Positions 12,234 through 22,053 of a stretch of 64,000 nt of DNA are shown here, piece by piece. Under the pieces are notes generated by a model that ran no database searches, was not told where the DNA came from, and was given only the letters and a program-made list of their open reading frames with translations. The translations under genes were made by a program, and so were the position numbers. Positions within the stretch are counted from its first letter, which is position 1; each line of letters begins with the position of its first letter. Origin of the DNA: an uncultured Erythrobacter sp. (GTDB lineage: Bacteria > Pseudomonadota > Alphaproteobacteria > Sphingomonadales > Sphingomonadaceae); contig CANMZA010000001.1 in NCBI GenBank assembly GCA_947502305.1, positions 1,116,001 to 1,180,000 on the forward strand, written 5' to 3'.

Positions 12234-12351
12234 TTAGTTCTCGGCATCCCTATATTTCGGAACCAAGCGGCGCAAGCGGCGTAAATCTAACATATGACAA
12301 ACACGCGCTTTCCCACTGGCAAAGCGCGCAATTCAAAGGCAAAGAGAGACA

Positions 12352-12972
12352 ATGGCAGATACAAAGACAACCGGGACGAAATCCACCAAACCGGCGGCAA
12401 AGCGCCCGGCTGCGAAAACCACCCGCAAACCGGCCGCGAAAAAGGCCGCCCCCAAGAAAGCAGCGGCGGCAAAGCCTGCTGAGAAAGCCGCAACCGGCAC
12501 CGCAGAAGCGAAAAGCCGGTTTAACGCCGCGCTGGAAGAAGCAAAAGCGGGCGCCGTTGCCTTGCGCTCAGAAGCGGGCAACCGCGCCGATGATTACAGA
12601 GAACAGGCCAAGAGCCGAGGAGACGATTTGATGACGGACGCCAAAGCCTACGGCGAAAAAGCGCGCACCCGCGCCGGTGAACTGGCTACGGAAAGCAAAA
12701 GCGCAACCAGCGACGCAATCGCGTCATTCGGTAAAGTGGTCGGCGACACCGCCGAACAAATCGATGACCGGTTTGGCGAACAATATGGCGATTACGCCCG
12801 TTCAGCATCGCGCACTTTGGCAGAAACATCCGCCAAACTTGAAGCGAAGAGCGTCGAAGAACTGGGCGAAGATGCCCGCGAAGCTGTTCGCAAGAGCCCC
12901 GCTGTTGCGGTCGGTATTGCTGCGGTTGCTGGTTTCTTGCTCGCGCGGCTGTTCCGCGGCTCGAACGACTGA
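12352..12972 (+). CDS. Histone H1-like lysine/alanine-rich protein with ElaB/YqjD-type C-terminal anchor
   Basis: A 206-residue two-part protein. Residues 1-50 are a Lys/Ala/Pro-rich tail with repeated KPAAKK and KKAAPKK blocks, like H1-type tails that bind nucleic acid. Residues 55-175 are charged helix-forming sequence. The C-terminus (VRKSPAVAVGIAAVAGFLLA and then RLFRGSND) is the single membrane segment typical of ElaB/YqjD (DUF883), a family that tethers ribosomes to the inner membrane in stationary phase in E. coli. It is the first of four adjacent genes. The link to ribosome tethering is inference from the family. Confidence 0.8.
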   Translation: MADTKTTGTKSTKPAAKRPAAKTTRKPAAKKAAPKKAAAAKPAEKAATGTAEAKSRFNAALEEAKAGAVALRSEAGNRADDYREQAKSRGDDLMTDAKAYGEKARTRAGELATESKSATSDAIASFGKVVGDTAEQIDDRFGEQYGDYARSASRTLAETSAKLEAKSVEELGEDAREAVRKSPAVAVGIAAVAGFLLARLFRGSND

Positions 12973-13014
12973 TCGGCGCGATTGGGCGGCTGGTGAGGGT
13001 TGAGGGGCAACTGC

Positions 13015-13518
13015 ATGGTTGATGGTGACCGGGGCTTGGACGCGCATGCCGATGGCGGCGCGGACGATACCCCCACCCCGCCCTCCGGCGCCGCGCAGAC
13101 CAGTGCCGCGCAGGATAAAGCCGAGCCTGCTGGCGAATCCTCAAGCGACGATTCCCTAAGCGACGATTCAATCGTGCAGGAATTGTCGACGCTGATCGAT
13201 GACGGGCGCACTTACGCTCAGGCGGAAATTGCCTTTCAAAAAACGCGGGCCAAACTGGCCGGACGGTCGGTTGGCATTGCACTGGCCTGCGTCATCATCG
13301 CGCTCATCTTGCTCAACATCGCGTTTTTGGCGCTGGCGGTTGGGCTTGTGATCGCGCTGGCGCCGCTGGTCACAATCTGGGGCGCGATTGCGATTGTGGT
13401 TGGCGCGTTGCTGTTGCTCGTGGCTTTGCTTGGCTATGCCGCGCTCAAACAGGGCAAGACGTTATCGGCTCTGTTTTCTGCTCCGCCAAATTCTGAAGAT
13501 AAGGCGGGATCGACATGA
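13015..13518 (+). CDS. Phage-holin-fold (YqjE-like) inner membrane protein
   Basis: About 167 residues. The ATG at 13015 follows GAGGGG. A disordered acidic N-terminus precedes a conserved helix (IVQELSTLIDDGRTYAQAEI) and two long hydrophobic hairpin segments (SVGIALACVIIALILLNIAF and AIAIVVGALLLLVALLGYAA). This layout matches the holin-like DUF1469/YqjE family, which in enterobacteria lies directly downstream of yqjD, as here. The stop overlaps the next ATG (ATGA), so the two are probably translationally coupled. Confidence 0.75.
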   Translation: MVDGDRGLDAHADGGADDTPTPPSGAAQTSAAQDKAEPAGESSSDDSLSDDSIVQELSTLIDDGRTYAQAEIAFQKTRAKLAGRSVGIALACVIIALILLNIAFLALAVGLVIALAPLVTIWGAIAIVVGALLLLVALLGYAALKQGKTLSALFSAPPNSEDKAGST

Positions 13519-13910
13519 GCAAGCTGATGACACGCTTTGAAGAAGACCGCCGGATGCGCGACACCGCGCGGGTGGTTTTTATGGCTGATATTGCCCATGC
13601 GAAAACCGCTTTGTCTGCAAAAGGCGTTGCGGACCGGATTGGCGGCAGGATCGGGGATGGCGCCAAAGATGTCTTTGAGGTGGCGAAGGTCCACTCTGAG
13701 GACAATCGCGGGATCATTGCCGCATTGATCGGCGCGGTCTTGCTGTGGTTGGCGCGCGAACCGATTATGGAAATATTGGGCGTCGAGGCGGACGAATTGG
13801 AGGAGCCTGAAGGCACCGAAATTTCGGAAAACCCTGAGACGCCCTCTGAATTTGAAGACAATCCGGCAAATGCCGAAGACATTCCATCCGGAGATGATGA
13901 TGAGCAATAA
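13515..13910 (+). CDS. Hypothetical membrane-associated protein of the yqjD-like cluster
   Basis: A 131-residue protein with no recognised family. It has a charged N-terminal helix (MTRFEEDRRMRDTARVVFMA), one hydrophobic segment (GIIAALIGAVLLWLAREPIM) and a strongly acidic C-terminus (repeated EE, ED and DDD). It overlaps the genes on both sides by a few bases, so it belongs to the same transcript. Its position corresponds to yqjK in the enterobacterial yqjDEK operon, but sequence similarity is not evident. Confidence 0.7.
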   Translation: MSKLMTRFEEDRRMRDTARVVFMADIAHAKTALSAKGVADRIGGRIGDGAKDVFEVAKVHSEDNRGIIAALIGAVLLWLAREPIMEILGVEADELEEPEGTEISENPETPSEFEDNPANAEDIPSGDDDEQ

Positions 13911-14478
13911 TCAAGACATCGCGCGCGACGAATTGCGGGCCAAGATCGAAGCAAGCGAGCGCCGCATTGCAGAGCGCACTTTTGCCGATCAAGCACAAGA
14001 GGCCGCTGGTGCGGCCACCGATTATGTCCGCCAAAACCCAATGACCGTTTTGGGCGGCGCAATCGCGGTCGGCCTGATCATTGGATTGGTCAGCAAACCA
14101 GGACGGCGCGCAGCCAAGACCGCCGCCACGGGCGCGGCCAGCGCGGTTAGCACTGCGGCCTCTGGCGCGGCATCGGGTGCGGCGAAAACCGTCGGCAATG
14201 CTGCGAAGGGCCGCGGCGCTGCTTTTGGTGCGTTGCTCGCCGATGCGATTGTCGCCTATGGTATCCGCCTGATCGACAATGCGATGGACACTGCGCAGGC
14301 CGGCAAAGACACCGCCGAGGATATTAGCGACAGCGCCGCTGCGAAAGCGCGCGAGTTGCGCCGCGAGGCTGGCTATGTCGCCGGAAGCGCCGCCGACCGA
14401 ACCCGCAAAGTGACGCAGCGCACCCGCCGCCGCGCAGAACGCGCCGTGCGCGACATCACCGACCGCGTCTCAAACTAA
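13900..14478 (+). CDS. YtxH/ElaB-like glycine-alanine-rich membrane protein
   Basis: About 192 residues. Three consecutive in-frame ATGs occur (13894, 13897, 13900); the last has the best spacing to GGAG. Residues about 50-72 form a membrane segment typical of DUF883/YtxH proteins (VRQNPMTVLGGAIAVGLIIG), followed by an Ala/Gly-rich stretch (TAATGAASAVSTAASGAASG) and a basic helical C-terminus rich in Arg. It overlaps the upstream gene by 11 bases and ends the four-gene cluster. The role is probably envelope or stress related by analogy with yqjDE. Confidence 0.7.
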   Translation: MSNNQDIARDELRAKIEASERRIAERTFADQAQEAAGAATDYVRQNPMTVLGGAIAVGLIIGLVSKPGRRAAKTAATGAASAVSTAASGAASGAAKTVGNAAKGRGAAFGALLADAIVAYGIRLIDNAMDTAQAGKDTAEDISDSAAAKARELRREAGYVAGSAADRTRKVTQRTRRRAERAVRDITDRVSN

Positions 14479-14632
14479 GCGCCCGGCTGCACACCTTTTG
14501 CGCCGCATAATGGCGCACCGCGCACTGTCCACAACTTGCCATCCCCGCGCGGTGCGTTAAAGGGCGCGCATCACGCCTATTTGGCACATATTCTCTGGCC
14601 TGATCGGCCCCGCTTCTTGATGGATAAATCTC

Positions 14633-14863
14633 ATGGAAGAAACCACCCCAGAACAACGCCTTCACCTCGTCATGGGCGGCAAAGTTACCGACCCGCGCGG
14701 CCACAATTTCCAAGATCCGGAAAGTCTGCACGTTGTCGGCATCTACACATCCTATGACGATGCGGTCGATGCATGGCGCGCCCAAGCACAGCGCACAGTT
14801 GACGATGCAGAGATGAAATATGTTGTCGTGCATATCCACAAATTGCTGACGCCGGACGCCTAA
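14633..14863 (+). CDS. DUF4170-type small protein
   Basis: A 76-residue soluble protein (MEETTPEQRLHLVMGGKVTD, then VVGIYTSYDDAVDAWRAQAQ, then MKYVVVHIHKLL). The pattern 'HLV-GG-v-D---F-D---L--VG-y-sy--A--aWra-aq-tVD-A---Y-v-h-h-l' fits the DUF4170 family found mainly in alphaproteobacteria, whose function is unknown. It is followed closely by a GNAT acetyltransferase. Confidence 0.7.
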   Translation: MEETTPEQRLHLVMGGKVTDPRGHNFQDPESLHVVGIYTSYDDAVDAWRAQAQRTVDDAEMKYVVVHIHKLLTPDA

Positions 14864-14914
14864 TTGCCGGGAATGGCGGGTGTTTTGCCGCCGTTGGCTG
14901 ATGCCCTATACTCC

Positions 14915-15421
14915 ATGACCTATGATTTGCGCCTTTTCCGCAAGAGCGACGCATCGGCGCTGGCGGATGTGACGCTTGCCGCGATCCGCGCGGTTGGTTC
15001 GCGGTATTATTCTGCTGAACAAGTCGGCGCATGGGCCGCGCGTCATCCCGGACCAGAGCGATTTCTGGAACGCGCCGCAAAAGGCGATTGGATCATGGTC
15101 GCGGCGGCGGACGGTGATGCGCCCGTTGCCTATGCCTTGTTAGAGCACGCTGATGAGGGCCGAAACGCACAGACCGGCGGCGGCCATCTCGACATGCTCT
15201 ATTGCCATCCTGACCACACACGCAAAGGCTTGGCCGACGCGCTGCTTGCCAAAGCAGAAGAATTCGCGCGAGAAACCGGCCACGCACGCCTGTTCACCGA
15301 GGCAAGCGAATTGGCCCGGCCCGCATTTGAACGGGCCGGATACACGGTGCAAAGCCGCCGCGACTTCGAAATCGAAGGGGTGGCGATCCACAATTACGCG
15401 ATGGAAAAACGGCTGAGCTAA
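14915..15421 (+). CDS. GNAT-family N-acetyltransferase
   Basis: About 168 residues with the GNAT fold. Motif A is seen as LDMLYCHPDHTRKGLADALL, where the R/Q-x-x-G-x-G/A acetyl-CoA loop appears as R-K-G-L-A, and motif B as ARPAFERAGYTVQSRRDFEI. It resembles the YafP/PhnO-like subgroup by its C-terminal 'e-v-i-Nyamek' ending. The substrate is unknown. I chose the ATG before TYDLRLFRKSDA; longer in-frame starts exist upstream, but that part shows no domain. Confidence 0.8.
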   Translation: MTYDLRLFRKSDASALADVTLAAIRAVGSRYYSAEQVGAWAARHPGPERFLERAAKGDWIMVAAADGDAPVAYALLEHADEGRNAQTGGGHLDMLYCHPDHTRKGLADALLAKAEEFARETGHARLFTEASELARPAFERAGYTVQSRRDFEIEGVAIHNYAMEKRLS

Positions 15422-15454
15422 AACGCCTCAAGTGAGACAGTTAGAGCGCATTCC

Positions 15455-15922
15455 TCAGATGAATTCGATTTTCTGAACCAGATAGAATTTATCGCCAGAA
15501 GGGACCGTAACCTCGATCTCTTCATCCACCTGTTTGCCGATCATCGCCCGGCCCAAAGGTGAACTGAACGAGATGCGCCCGCGACCAGCATCCGCCTCTG
15601 TCTCGCCGACAATTTGATATTTGATCGGCTTGTCATCGTCATCGAGCAAAGTGACGGTCGAACCGAACACGATTTTGTCGCCCGACAATGTTGCCGGATC
15701 AATGATTTGTGCGCGGCTAATCTTGCTGTCGATATCGCCAATCATCGCCTCGACCTGGCCTTGGCGTTCTTTCGCGGCGTGATATTCGGCATTCTCTGAC
15801 AAATCGCCATGCGCGCGCGCTTCTTCAATCGCGTCGACAATCTTTGGACGTTCATCGCGCAGCGCCTTGAGGTCTGTCATCAGACTCTCATACCCCTCCA
15901 CGAGCATCGGAACCTTTTCCAT
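15455..15922 (-). CDS. greA: Transcription elongation factor GreA
   Basis: GreA rescues backtracked RNA polymerase by stimulating transcript cleavage. The 155-residue product has the N-terminal coiled coil with the acidic tip ([20 protein letters not shown]; the D and E in GDLSENAEY are the catalytic acidic residues) and the C-terminal FKBP-like domain ([19 protein letters not shown]). It lies downstream of carB on the same strand, with about 137 bases between. Confidence 0.98.
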   Translation of the reverse strand: MEKVPMLVEGYESLMTDLKALRDERPKIVDAIEEARAHGDLSENAEYHAAKERQGQVEAMIGDIDSKISRAQIIDPATLSGDKIVFGSTVTLLDDDDKPIKYQIVGETEADAGRGRISFSSPLGRAMIGKQVDEEIEVTVPSGDKFYLVQKIEFI

Positions 15923-16059
15923 TTTTAGCTATCCCGTCTTTCTCTTGTGACGCCATTTCCCGATCATCAGCCCCAGACAAAATCGTCATTTCAAGCCCCG
16001 CCGCACTGCTAAGAGGCGACCAAGAACCCTAAAAATGTCGGGAAAACCGGCGTTAATTC

Positions 16060-19000
16060 CTAGCTATAATAGTCCTGCAATGACCGGACTTCAAGTTGGG
16101 CCGGTTTTATTGCTGCAATTGCCGCCGCCGCCGCGCGTGATGCGGTGGCCGTTGTGTAATACGGCACCTTCTTTTCTAAGGCGGTCGCGCGGATCGATTT
16201 GCTATCGAGCAGCGATTGCCACCCTTCTGTGGAATTGAAGATCAGCGCGATGTCACCGTCGATGATTTTGTCAACGATATGCGGTTGCCCCTCGGCAACC
16301 TTCTTCACCACTTCAACCGCAAGCCCTTGATCGGCAAGATAGCTCTGCGTCCCTGAGGTCGCGACAATCTTAAATCCGGCGTCTAGCAAGTCTTTCACAG
16401 CCGGGACGATCACTGATTTGTCCGAATTTTTGACGGAAACGAATACCGTCCCTTCTTTCGGCAAATCCATGCCTGCGCCCATTTGCGATTTGAAGAACGC
16501 GGCCTCAAATGTGCTGTCGATGCCCATCACTTCGCCTGTCGATTTCATTTCCGGTGTCAAAACCGGATCGGCGCCGGGGAAACGGGCAAAGGGGAACACC
16601 GCTTCTTTGATCGCCATATAATCAAATTCGCGCTTAAAGGGTTCAAAATCGGCAAGTTTTTCGCCCGCCATTACGCGGCTGGCGATTTTTGCAACCGGTT
16701 GACCAATGGCTTTGGCGACGAAAGGAACCGTGCGGCTGGCGCGGGGATTGACCTCGATCAGGTAAACATCCTCGCCCTTCACCGCGAATTGAATGTTCAT
16801 CAATCCGCGCACTTTAAGCGCATGGGCCAAGGCCTCTGCCTGGCGTTCCATCTCCGCGATAATTTCCGGTTTCAGCGAATAGGCCGGTAATGTGCACGCG
16901 CTATCGCCGGAATGGACGCCCGCTTCTTCGATATGCTGCATGACGCCGGCGATCCGAACCTCGTCGCCGTCGCACAATGCATCGACATCGCATTCGATGG
17001 CGTCGCGCAGATATTGATCGACCAAAACCGGGCTATCGCCCGAAACATTCACAGCCGTTTTGATGTAATCATCCAATTGCGCTTCTGAATCGACGATTTC
17101 CATCGCCCGGCCGCCCAAGACAAAGGATGGGCGCAGCAGCACCGGATAACCAATGCGCGCAGCCACAGCGGCGGCTTCGTCGCGGGTGTAGGCGATGCCA
17201 TTTTCAGGTTGCTTCAGACCCAATTGATCGACCAATTTGGCAAAACGCTCGCGGTCCTCTGCATGGTCGATCGCGTCGGGCGATGTACCAAGGATCGGGA
17301 TGCCTGCATCCTCCAAAGCCTGCGCCAGTTTTAGCGGTGTTTGCCCGCCAAATTGCACAAGCACGCCGACCATTTCGCCGGACTGCATTTCGACGCGCAA
17401 AATCTCCAGCACGTCCTCCGCCGTTAGCGGCTCAAAATACAGCCGGTCGGACGTGTCGTAATCGGTCGAAACTGTTTCAGGATTGCAATTGACCATGATC
17501 GTTTCATAGCCTTGCTCGGCCAGCGCAAAACAGGCGTGGACGCAGCAATAATCGAACTCAATTCCCTGACCAATCCGGTTTGGGCCGCCGCCAAGAATGA
17601 CGATTTTCTTGCGATCAGACGGCGCAGATTCGCATTCCGCATCGCCAAAACTCGGCGCCTCATAGGTCGAATACATATAGGGCGTGATTGCCTCAAATTC
17701 GGCTGCGCAACTGTCGATGCGTTTAAACACCGGCAGCACGCCGAGCTTGTGGCGCAGCTCGCGCACTTCGTCTTCGCTGGTGGCCCCCGCCATTGCTTGC
17801 AAGGCATCATGCAGCAAGCCAGAGCGTTTCGCCTGCGTTTCCGCCATTCCGCCAGCCACGCCAACCGAACGCACCGCCAATGTCGCAAGCCGTTTGTCGG
17901 AAAAGCCCATCGCCTTGAGCCGCCGCAAACCCGCCGCGTCATTTGGCAGGCCGTCGGTTGAAACTTCCTTCTCCGCCGCGATGATCGCCTCGATCTGGCG
18001 CAGGAACCACGGGTCGTATCCGGTGACGTTCTGGATGTCTTCAACGCTCAGTCCCTCGCGGAACGCCTGCGCGACTTGCAGCAACCGATCCGGCGTGCGG
18101 CGAGAGATCGCGGCGTTGATCACATCGCGGTGGACGCCTTCTAATTCTGTTACGCGGTTAAATCCGTCGAGGCCCGTTTCCAGTCCGCGCAGCGCTTTTT
18201 GCATCGATTCTGCAAAATTGCGCCCAATCGCCATCACCTCACCAACCGACTTCATCGCGGTCGACAATGACGCCTCTGCCCCTTTAAACTTTTCAAAGGC
18301 GAAGCGCGGAATTTTGGTCACGACATAATCAATGGTCGGTTCAAAGCTGGCAGGCGTCGCCCCGGTGATCTCATTCGTGATCTCATCCAGCGTGTAACCG
18401 ACCGCCAATTTGGCCGCCACGCGCGCAATCGGGAAGCCGGTTGCTTTCGAGGCCAGCGCCGATGAGCGTGATACGCGCGGGTTCATTTCGATCACGATCA
18501 ACCGGCCATCCGCCGGGTTCACCGCGAATTGCACATTCGATCCGCCGGTCTCCACGCCGATCTCACGCAGAACTGCGAGCGAGGCGTTGCGCATGATCTG
18601 ATATTCTTTGTCCGTCAGCGTCAAAGCAGGTGCGACCGTGATCGAATCCCCGGTATGGACGCCCATCGGGTCAACGTTTTCTATCGAACAAATGATGATG
18701 CAATTGTCCGCCCGGTCGCGCACAACTTCCATCTCATATTCTTTCCAACCCAGCAGCGATTCCTCGATCAGAACCTCTGTGGTCGGCGATGCGTCCAATC
18801 CATCGCGGACGATTTTTTCAAATTCCGCCTTGTTATAGGCGATCCCGCCGCCCGTGCCGCCAAGCGTGAAAGAGGGGCGAATGATCGAAGGCAGGCCGGT
18901 GCGCTCCAATATCTCGCGCGCTTCTTCGACGGTGTTGGCGACGCCGCTGCGCGCGCTTTCCAGGCCGATCGAATCCATCGCATCACGGAAACGTTGGCGG

Positions 19001-19383
19001 TTTTCTGCCTTGTCGATTGCGTCCGCTTTTGCGCCGATCATCTCGACGCCGTGCTCTGCCAAGACGCCCGCTTCGTCCAAAGCCAGCGCGCAATTCAAAG
19101 CCGTTTGCCCGCCCATCGTCGGCAGCAACGCATCTGGTTTTTCTTTCGCGATAATCTTCGCGACAATCTCTGGCGTGATCGGTTCGATATAGGTCGCATC
19201 GGCAAACTCAGGATCGGTCATGATCGTCGCCGGATTGCTGTTGACGAGGATGACGCGGTATCCCTCCTCCTTCAGCGCCTTAATCGCCTGAGTGCCCGAA
19301 TAATCAAATTCGCACGCCTGACCGATGATGATCGGGCCAGCGCCAATGACGAGGATGGAGGATATGTCGGTGCGTTTAGGCAT
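16060..19383 (-). CDS. carB: Carbamoyl-phosphate synthase large subunit
   Basis: A 1107-residue enzyme that makes carbamoyl phosphate for arginine and pyrimidine synthesis from bicarbonate, ATP and ammonia channelled from CarA. Two homologous ATP-grasp halves are visible: [18 protein letters not shown] opens the first and [20 protein letters not shown] the second. Each half has its own carbamate kinase-like motifs ([19 protein letters not shown] and [20 protein letters not shown]). A C-terminal MGS-like allosteric domain follows ([20 protein letters not shown]). It is separated from carA by three small lipoprotein genes on the same strand. Confidence 0.98.
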   Translation of the reverse strand: MPKRTDISSILVIGAGPIIIGQACEFDYSGTQAIKALKEEGYRVILVNSNPATIMTDPEFADATYIEPITPEIVAKIIAKEKPDALLPTMGGQTALNCALALDEAGVLAEHGVEMIGAKADAIDKAENRQRFRDAMDSIGLESARSGVANTVEEAREILERTGLPSIIRPSFTLGGTGGGIAYNKAEFEKIVRDGLDASPTTEVLIEESLLGWKEYEMEVVRDRADNCIIICSIENVDPMGVHTGDSITVAPALTLTDKEYQIMRNASLAVLREIGVETGGSNVQFAVNPADGRLIVIEMNPRVSRSSALASKATGFPIARVAAKLAVGYTLDEITNEITGATPASFEPTIDYVVTKIPRFAFEKFKGAEASLSTAMKSVGEVMAIGRNFAESMQKALRGLETGLDGFNRVTELEGVHRDVINAAISRRTPDRLLQVAQAFREGLSVEDIQNVTGYDPWFLRQIEAIIAAEKEVSTDGLPNDAAGLRRLKAMGFSDKRLATLAVRSVGVAGGMAETQAKRSGLLHDALQAMAGATSEDEVRELRHKLGVLPVFKRIDSCAAEFEAITPYMYSTYEAPSFGDAECESAPSDRKKIVILGGGPNRIGQGIEFDYCCVHACFALAEQGYETIMVNCNPETVSTDYDTSDRLYFEPLTAEDVLEILRVEMQSGEMVGVLVQFGGQTPLKLAQALEDAGIPILGTSPDAIDHAEDRERFAKLVDQLGLKQPENGIAYTRDEAAAVAARIGYPVLLRPSFVLGGRAMEIVDSEAQLDDYIKTAVNVSGDSPVLVDQYLRDAIECDVDALCDGDEVRIAGVMQHIEEAGVHSGDSACTLPAYSLKPEIIAEMERQAEALAHALKVRGLMNIQFAVKGEDVYLIEVNPRASRTVPFVAKAIGQPVAKIASRVMAGEKLADFEPFKREFDYMAIKEAVFPFARFPGADPVLTPEMKSTGEVMGIDSTFEAAFFKSQMGAGMDLPKEGTVFVSVKNSDKSVIVPAVKDLLDAGFKIVATSGTQSYLADQGLAVEVVKKVAEGQPHIVDKIIDGDIALIFNSTEGWQSLLDSKSIRATALEKKVPYYTTATASRAAAAAIAAIKPAQLEVRSLQDYYS

Positions 19384-19442
19384 TCAAACGGAGACCTTGA
19401 TGCGAGGTGATATGGGGGTGATATGGAAGCAATTGTGCAGGA

Positions 19443-19853
19443 TCATTGGCCGGTGCCCCTATCAGAGCCTCTGTCAGATAGGCGCAGTCCATTATCCTCA
19501 GCAGATCGGATGCAGGCGATTTGATCATCGCTCAAAGCAGGGTTGGCAATCGTTAGGATCGACACGCCGTCGGTCGCTTGGCGGTAAATCGATGCACCCA
19601 GATCGCAGGTGTCGATGATTGCCTGCAGCACTTGTTTGGGCCGCCGGTAAAAATCCCCCGCGCCCGCCGTGCCGGGGATGCCAGCGCCGGAATGAATGAT
19701 GATTTCCCAGCGCGCGCCGCTCACCGTTTCCTCGTGCAGCTCTGCATCGAAATCAGCGATTGCCGAGCTGGCCGGTGCCTCTTCATGTGCGCAGGCCGCA
19801 ACGGGCAGCGCCAGCGTGAACAACGCTCCAGTAAGAAAGGCGGGCCGGATCAT
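19443..19853 (-). CDS. Small predicted lipoprotein (third of three between carA and carB)
   Basis: A 136-residue protein with a lipoprotein signal (MIRPAFLTGALFTLALPVAA, then the modified cysteine C). The mature part is short and polar with a predicted alpha/beta core (WEIIIHSGAGIPG, then VLQAIIDTCDLGASIYRQAT). No family was recognised. The ATG overlaps the stop of the preceding lipoprotein gene by four bases, so the two are coupled. It precedes carB by 59 bases. Confidence 0.75.
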   Translation of the reverse strand: MIRPAFLTGALFTLALPVAACAHEEAPASSAIADFDAELHEETVSGARWEIIIHSGAGIPGTAGAGDFYRRPKQVLQAIIDTCDLGASIYRQATDGVSILTIANPALSDDQIACIRSAEDNGLRLSDRGSDRGTGQ

Positions 19854-20356
19854 TCCGCCTGCTCTTCGGCTGCGGGCGCAGGCACTGATTGGACGGGGCC
19901 CGTGGTGAAGGAGAGGAGCCGCATCCCGGTTTTTTGGCGTTCGCATCCAGCGGCGATGATTTGATCGGACGCCAGCGCCTCTCCGCGAACGCGGTAAAGC
20001 GCCGGATCGCGGCCCATAAAGAACGCACCGTTTTCATCGACCGATTGCGCCATGAACCGGGCAACCGCGGTGGAGGTTTCATTGGTCGCCGCCATGTCGC
20101 GCGAACCGGCGGTTTCATCGCTGCCGGGCACAGTCAGCTCTTGAAGGTCTTCGAGGCCGACTTTTGTGATGTCGTATGTGTAAGTCGGGACGAAAACCGC
20201 GCCCTCTGAGCCGGTGATATCGGGCGCGTCTTTTGAGACACGCTCGATGCAGGCTTCAAGTGTTTCGGCGCCCTCTCGCGGATCGGTGTCGTCGAAATAC
20301 GAACACGCGGGCAGGAGCGTGAGCAAAGTGAGCGGGAGGAAAATGTTGATGCGCAT
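19850..20356 (-). CDS. Predicted lipoprotein (second of three between carA and carB)
   Basis: A 168-residue protein with a lipobox (LTLLTLLPAC). The mature region begins SYFDDTDPREGAETLEAC and includes an FMGRDPALYRVRGEALAS stretch; the end is Ala/Glu-rich. I do not recognise the family. It starts 8 bases after the stop of the first lipoprotein gene and overlaps the start of the third by 4 bases, so it is embedded in the carA-carB transcription unit. Confidence 0.75.
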   Translation of the reverse strand: MRINIFLPLTLLTLLPACSYFDDTDPREGAETLEACIERVSKDAPDITGSEGAVFVPTYTYDITKVGLEDLQELTVPGSDETAGSRDMAATNETSTAVARFMAQSVDENGAFFMGRDPALYRVRGEALASDQIIAAGCERQKTGMRLLSFTTGPVQSVPAPAAEEQAE

Positions 20357-20364
20357 TTGTCTGC

Positions 20365-20715
20365 TTACATACCCCCGCCTGGATTGGTGATGAACTCCGC
20401 GCCAGTTCGATCTTGGAATTCAGCAAGGCACATCACCACACCCGCCAATTGGCGATTAGACCGTTTGCGACTCAGAATGACCGTTCTGGAGGAAGCGCTA
20501 TTGCCCTCGTTGGTTACCGTAACCGGTATGCCGTCATTTGTTGTAAAACTAGACGTGCGGTTACTGGATACGAGCTTAGCATCTGGCAGACCGCACTCCT
20601 CTTTGAGTTGGACAAATTGCTCATCTGTTATCGGGCCGGGCTCTGACGAAAACGCCCCGCCTTCAGAGCAGCCCGCGACAAGCAAAAATGCTATAATGGC
20701 GAAATGCGCTTTCAT
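20365..20715 (-). CDS. Predicted lipoprotein (first of three between carA and carB)
   Basis: A 116-residue protein with a clear lipobox (MKAHFAIIAFLLVAGC). The mature part (SEGGAFSSEPGPITDEQFVQ and following) has two further cysteines, in KEECGLPDA and VVMCLAEF, that may form a disulfide. No family was recognised. The ATG overlaps the carA TGA by four bases (ATGA), implying translational coupling with carA. Confidence 0.75.
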   Translation of the reverse strand: MKAHFAIIAFLLVAGCSEGGAFSSEPGPITDEQFVQLKEECGLPDAKLVSSNRTSSFTTNDGIPVTVTNEGNSASSRTVILSRKRSNRQLAGVVMCLAEFQDRTGAEFITNPGGGM

Positions 20716-21905
20716 CCCAGCCCCCCAACAAATTTCTCAAACAGGTAAAAACTGTCCTGCGGCCCCGGCGATGCTTCTGGGTGATATTGCACCCCAAATG
20801 CGCGTTTGCCCTTCACCGCGATCCCGCAATTGCTGCCGTCAAACAGGCTCACATGCGTTTGTTCCAGCGCTTCGGGCAAAGTGTCACCATCGACTGCGAA
20901 GCCGTGATTCATGCTGGTGATCTCGACCAGACCGGTGGAATCGCCCCACCCTTCCCCAACGCGCTGCACCGGATGGTTTGCGCCGCGGTGGCCTTGATGC
21001 ATTTTTACCGTCTTTGCGCCCGCCGCCAGCGCGAGCATTTGGTGGCCCAAGCAAATGCCGAAAAGCGGCATATTCGCCTCCAGCAGAGCCTTAATCACCG
21101 GCACCGCATATTCTCCCGTCGCCGCCGGATCGCCGGGACCGTTGGAGAGGAACACGCCGTCGGGCTTCAATGCCGTGATCGCCTCAAGCGAGGTTTTCGC
21201 TGGCACCACGGTCACTTTAGCACCCGCACGCACCAGATTGCGGAAAATATTATCCTTCGCCCCGTAATCAATTGCCACAACATGCGGCGCAGGATCACGC
21301 GCCGCGTCTAATGCCGAAGGGCCATATCCGCGGCCAAGCCGCCAATAGCCGCCCTCCCATGATTGCTCTCCCTCGCGCGTCACGCGGGCGGCCAGATCCA
21401 TCCCCTCCAACCCGGCCCATTCGCGCGCGCGCTCCAGCATTGCGGGCACATCAAATGTGCCGCTGGGCGAATGGGCGATCACGGCGTTGGGCGCGCCGCT
21501 CATCCGGATCCGCCGGGTCAATGCGCGGGTATCCACACCCGACAGGCCGATTTTGCCGCTGCGTTCCATCCACCCGGTAAAATGTTCAAGGCTGCGGAAA
21601 TTCGACGGCTCGGTCACATCGTCGCGCGTGATGCAACCGACCGCTGCCTCGACATCGCCTTCCACATCTTCGCCATTGGCGCCGACATTGCCGATATGCG
21701 GGAATGTGAATGTGACGATCTGCGCCGCGTAAGACGGGTCGGTCATGACCTCCTGATAGCCGGTCATTGCGGTGTTAAAACACACCTCGCCAACCGCCTC
21801 GCCGCTGGCGCCAAAACCTTTGCCCCAAATCACCGTGCCATCGGCCAGAACAATACATCCGGTCGCATTTTTAGGTTGCGCAGGGATAGTCGCGGATGGG
21901 GCCAT
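20712..21905 (-). CDS. carA: Carbamoyl-phosphate synthase small (glutaminase) subunit
   Basis: A 397-residue subunit that hydrolyses glutamine and passes ammonia to CarB. The N-terminal CPSase domain includes FNTAMTGYQEVMTDPSYA and GVDTRALTRRIR. The C-terminal class I glutamine amidotransferase domain has FLSNGPGDP, the nucleophile loop GICLGHQMLALA, and the catalytic H and E in FGVQYHPEASPGP. The ATG before APSATIPAQP was chosen; the frame extends 11 codons further upstream. It heads a minus-strand unit continuing into three lipoprotein genes and carB. Confidence 0.97.
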   Translation of the reverse strand: MAPSATIPAQPKNATGCIVLADGTVIWGKGFGASGEAVGEVCFNTAMTGYQEVMTDPSYAAQIVTFTFPHIGNVGANGEDVEGDVEAAVGCITRDDVTEPSNFRSLEHFTGWMERSGKIGLSGVDTRALTRRIRMSGAPNAVIAHSPSGTFDVPAMLERAREWAGLEGMDLAARVTREGEQSWEGGYWRLGRGYGPSALDAARDPAPHVVAIDYGAKDNIFRNLVRAGAKVTVVPAKTSLEAITALKPDGVFLSNGPGDPAATGEYAVPVIKALLEANMPLFGICLGHQMLALAAGAKTVKMHQGHRGANHPVQRVGEGWGDSTGLVEITSMNHGFAVDGDTLPEALEQTHVSLFDGSNCGIAVKGKRAFGVQYHPEASPGPQDSFYLFEKFVGGLG

Positions 21906-22053
21906 GGGGGCGCTCCGTTTTGAAAGAATTTCCAGCAATGTCGCTAAGTCTCAGCAGCTAAGCCGGGGCAGCCCTGCCGTCAACCTAGGCGGAGGCAAGA
22001 TGATGCGTTAGAGCGCCCACTACGTTCAATCATCCACAGCAAAGTTCATAATC

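Noticed and set aside
18529..19410. 293-codon frame antisense to carB (with similar ones antisense to mrdA, eno, rpoD and purL)
   Set aside because: High GC keeps the antisense frames open. The products are Arg/His-rich with no family similarity, and the sense genes are certain.
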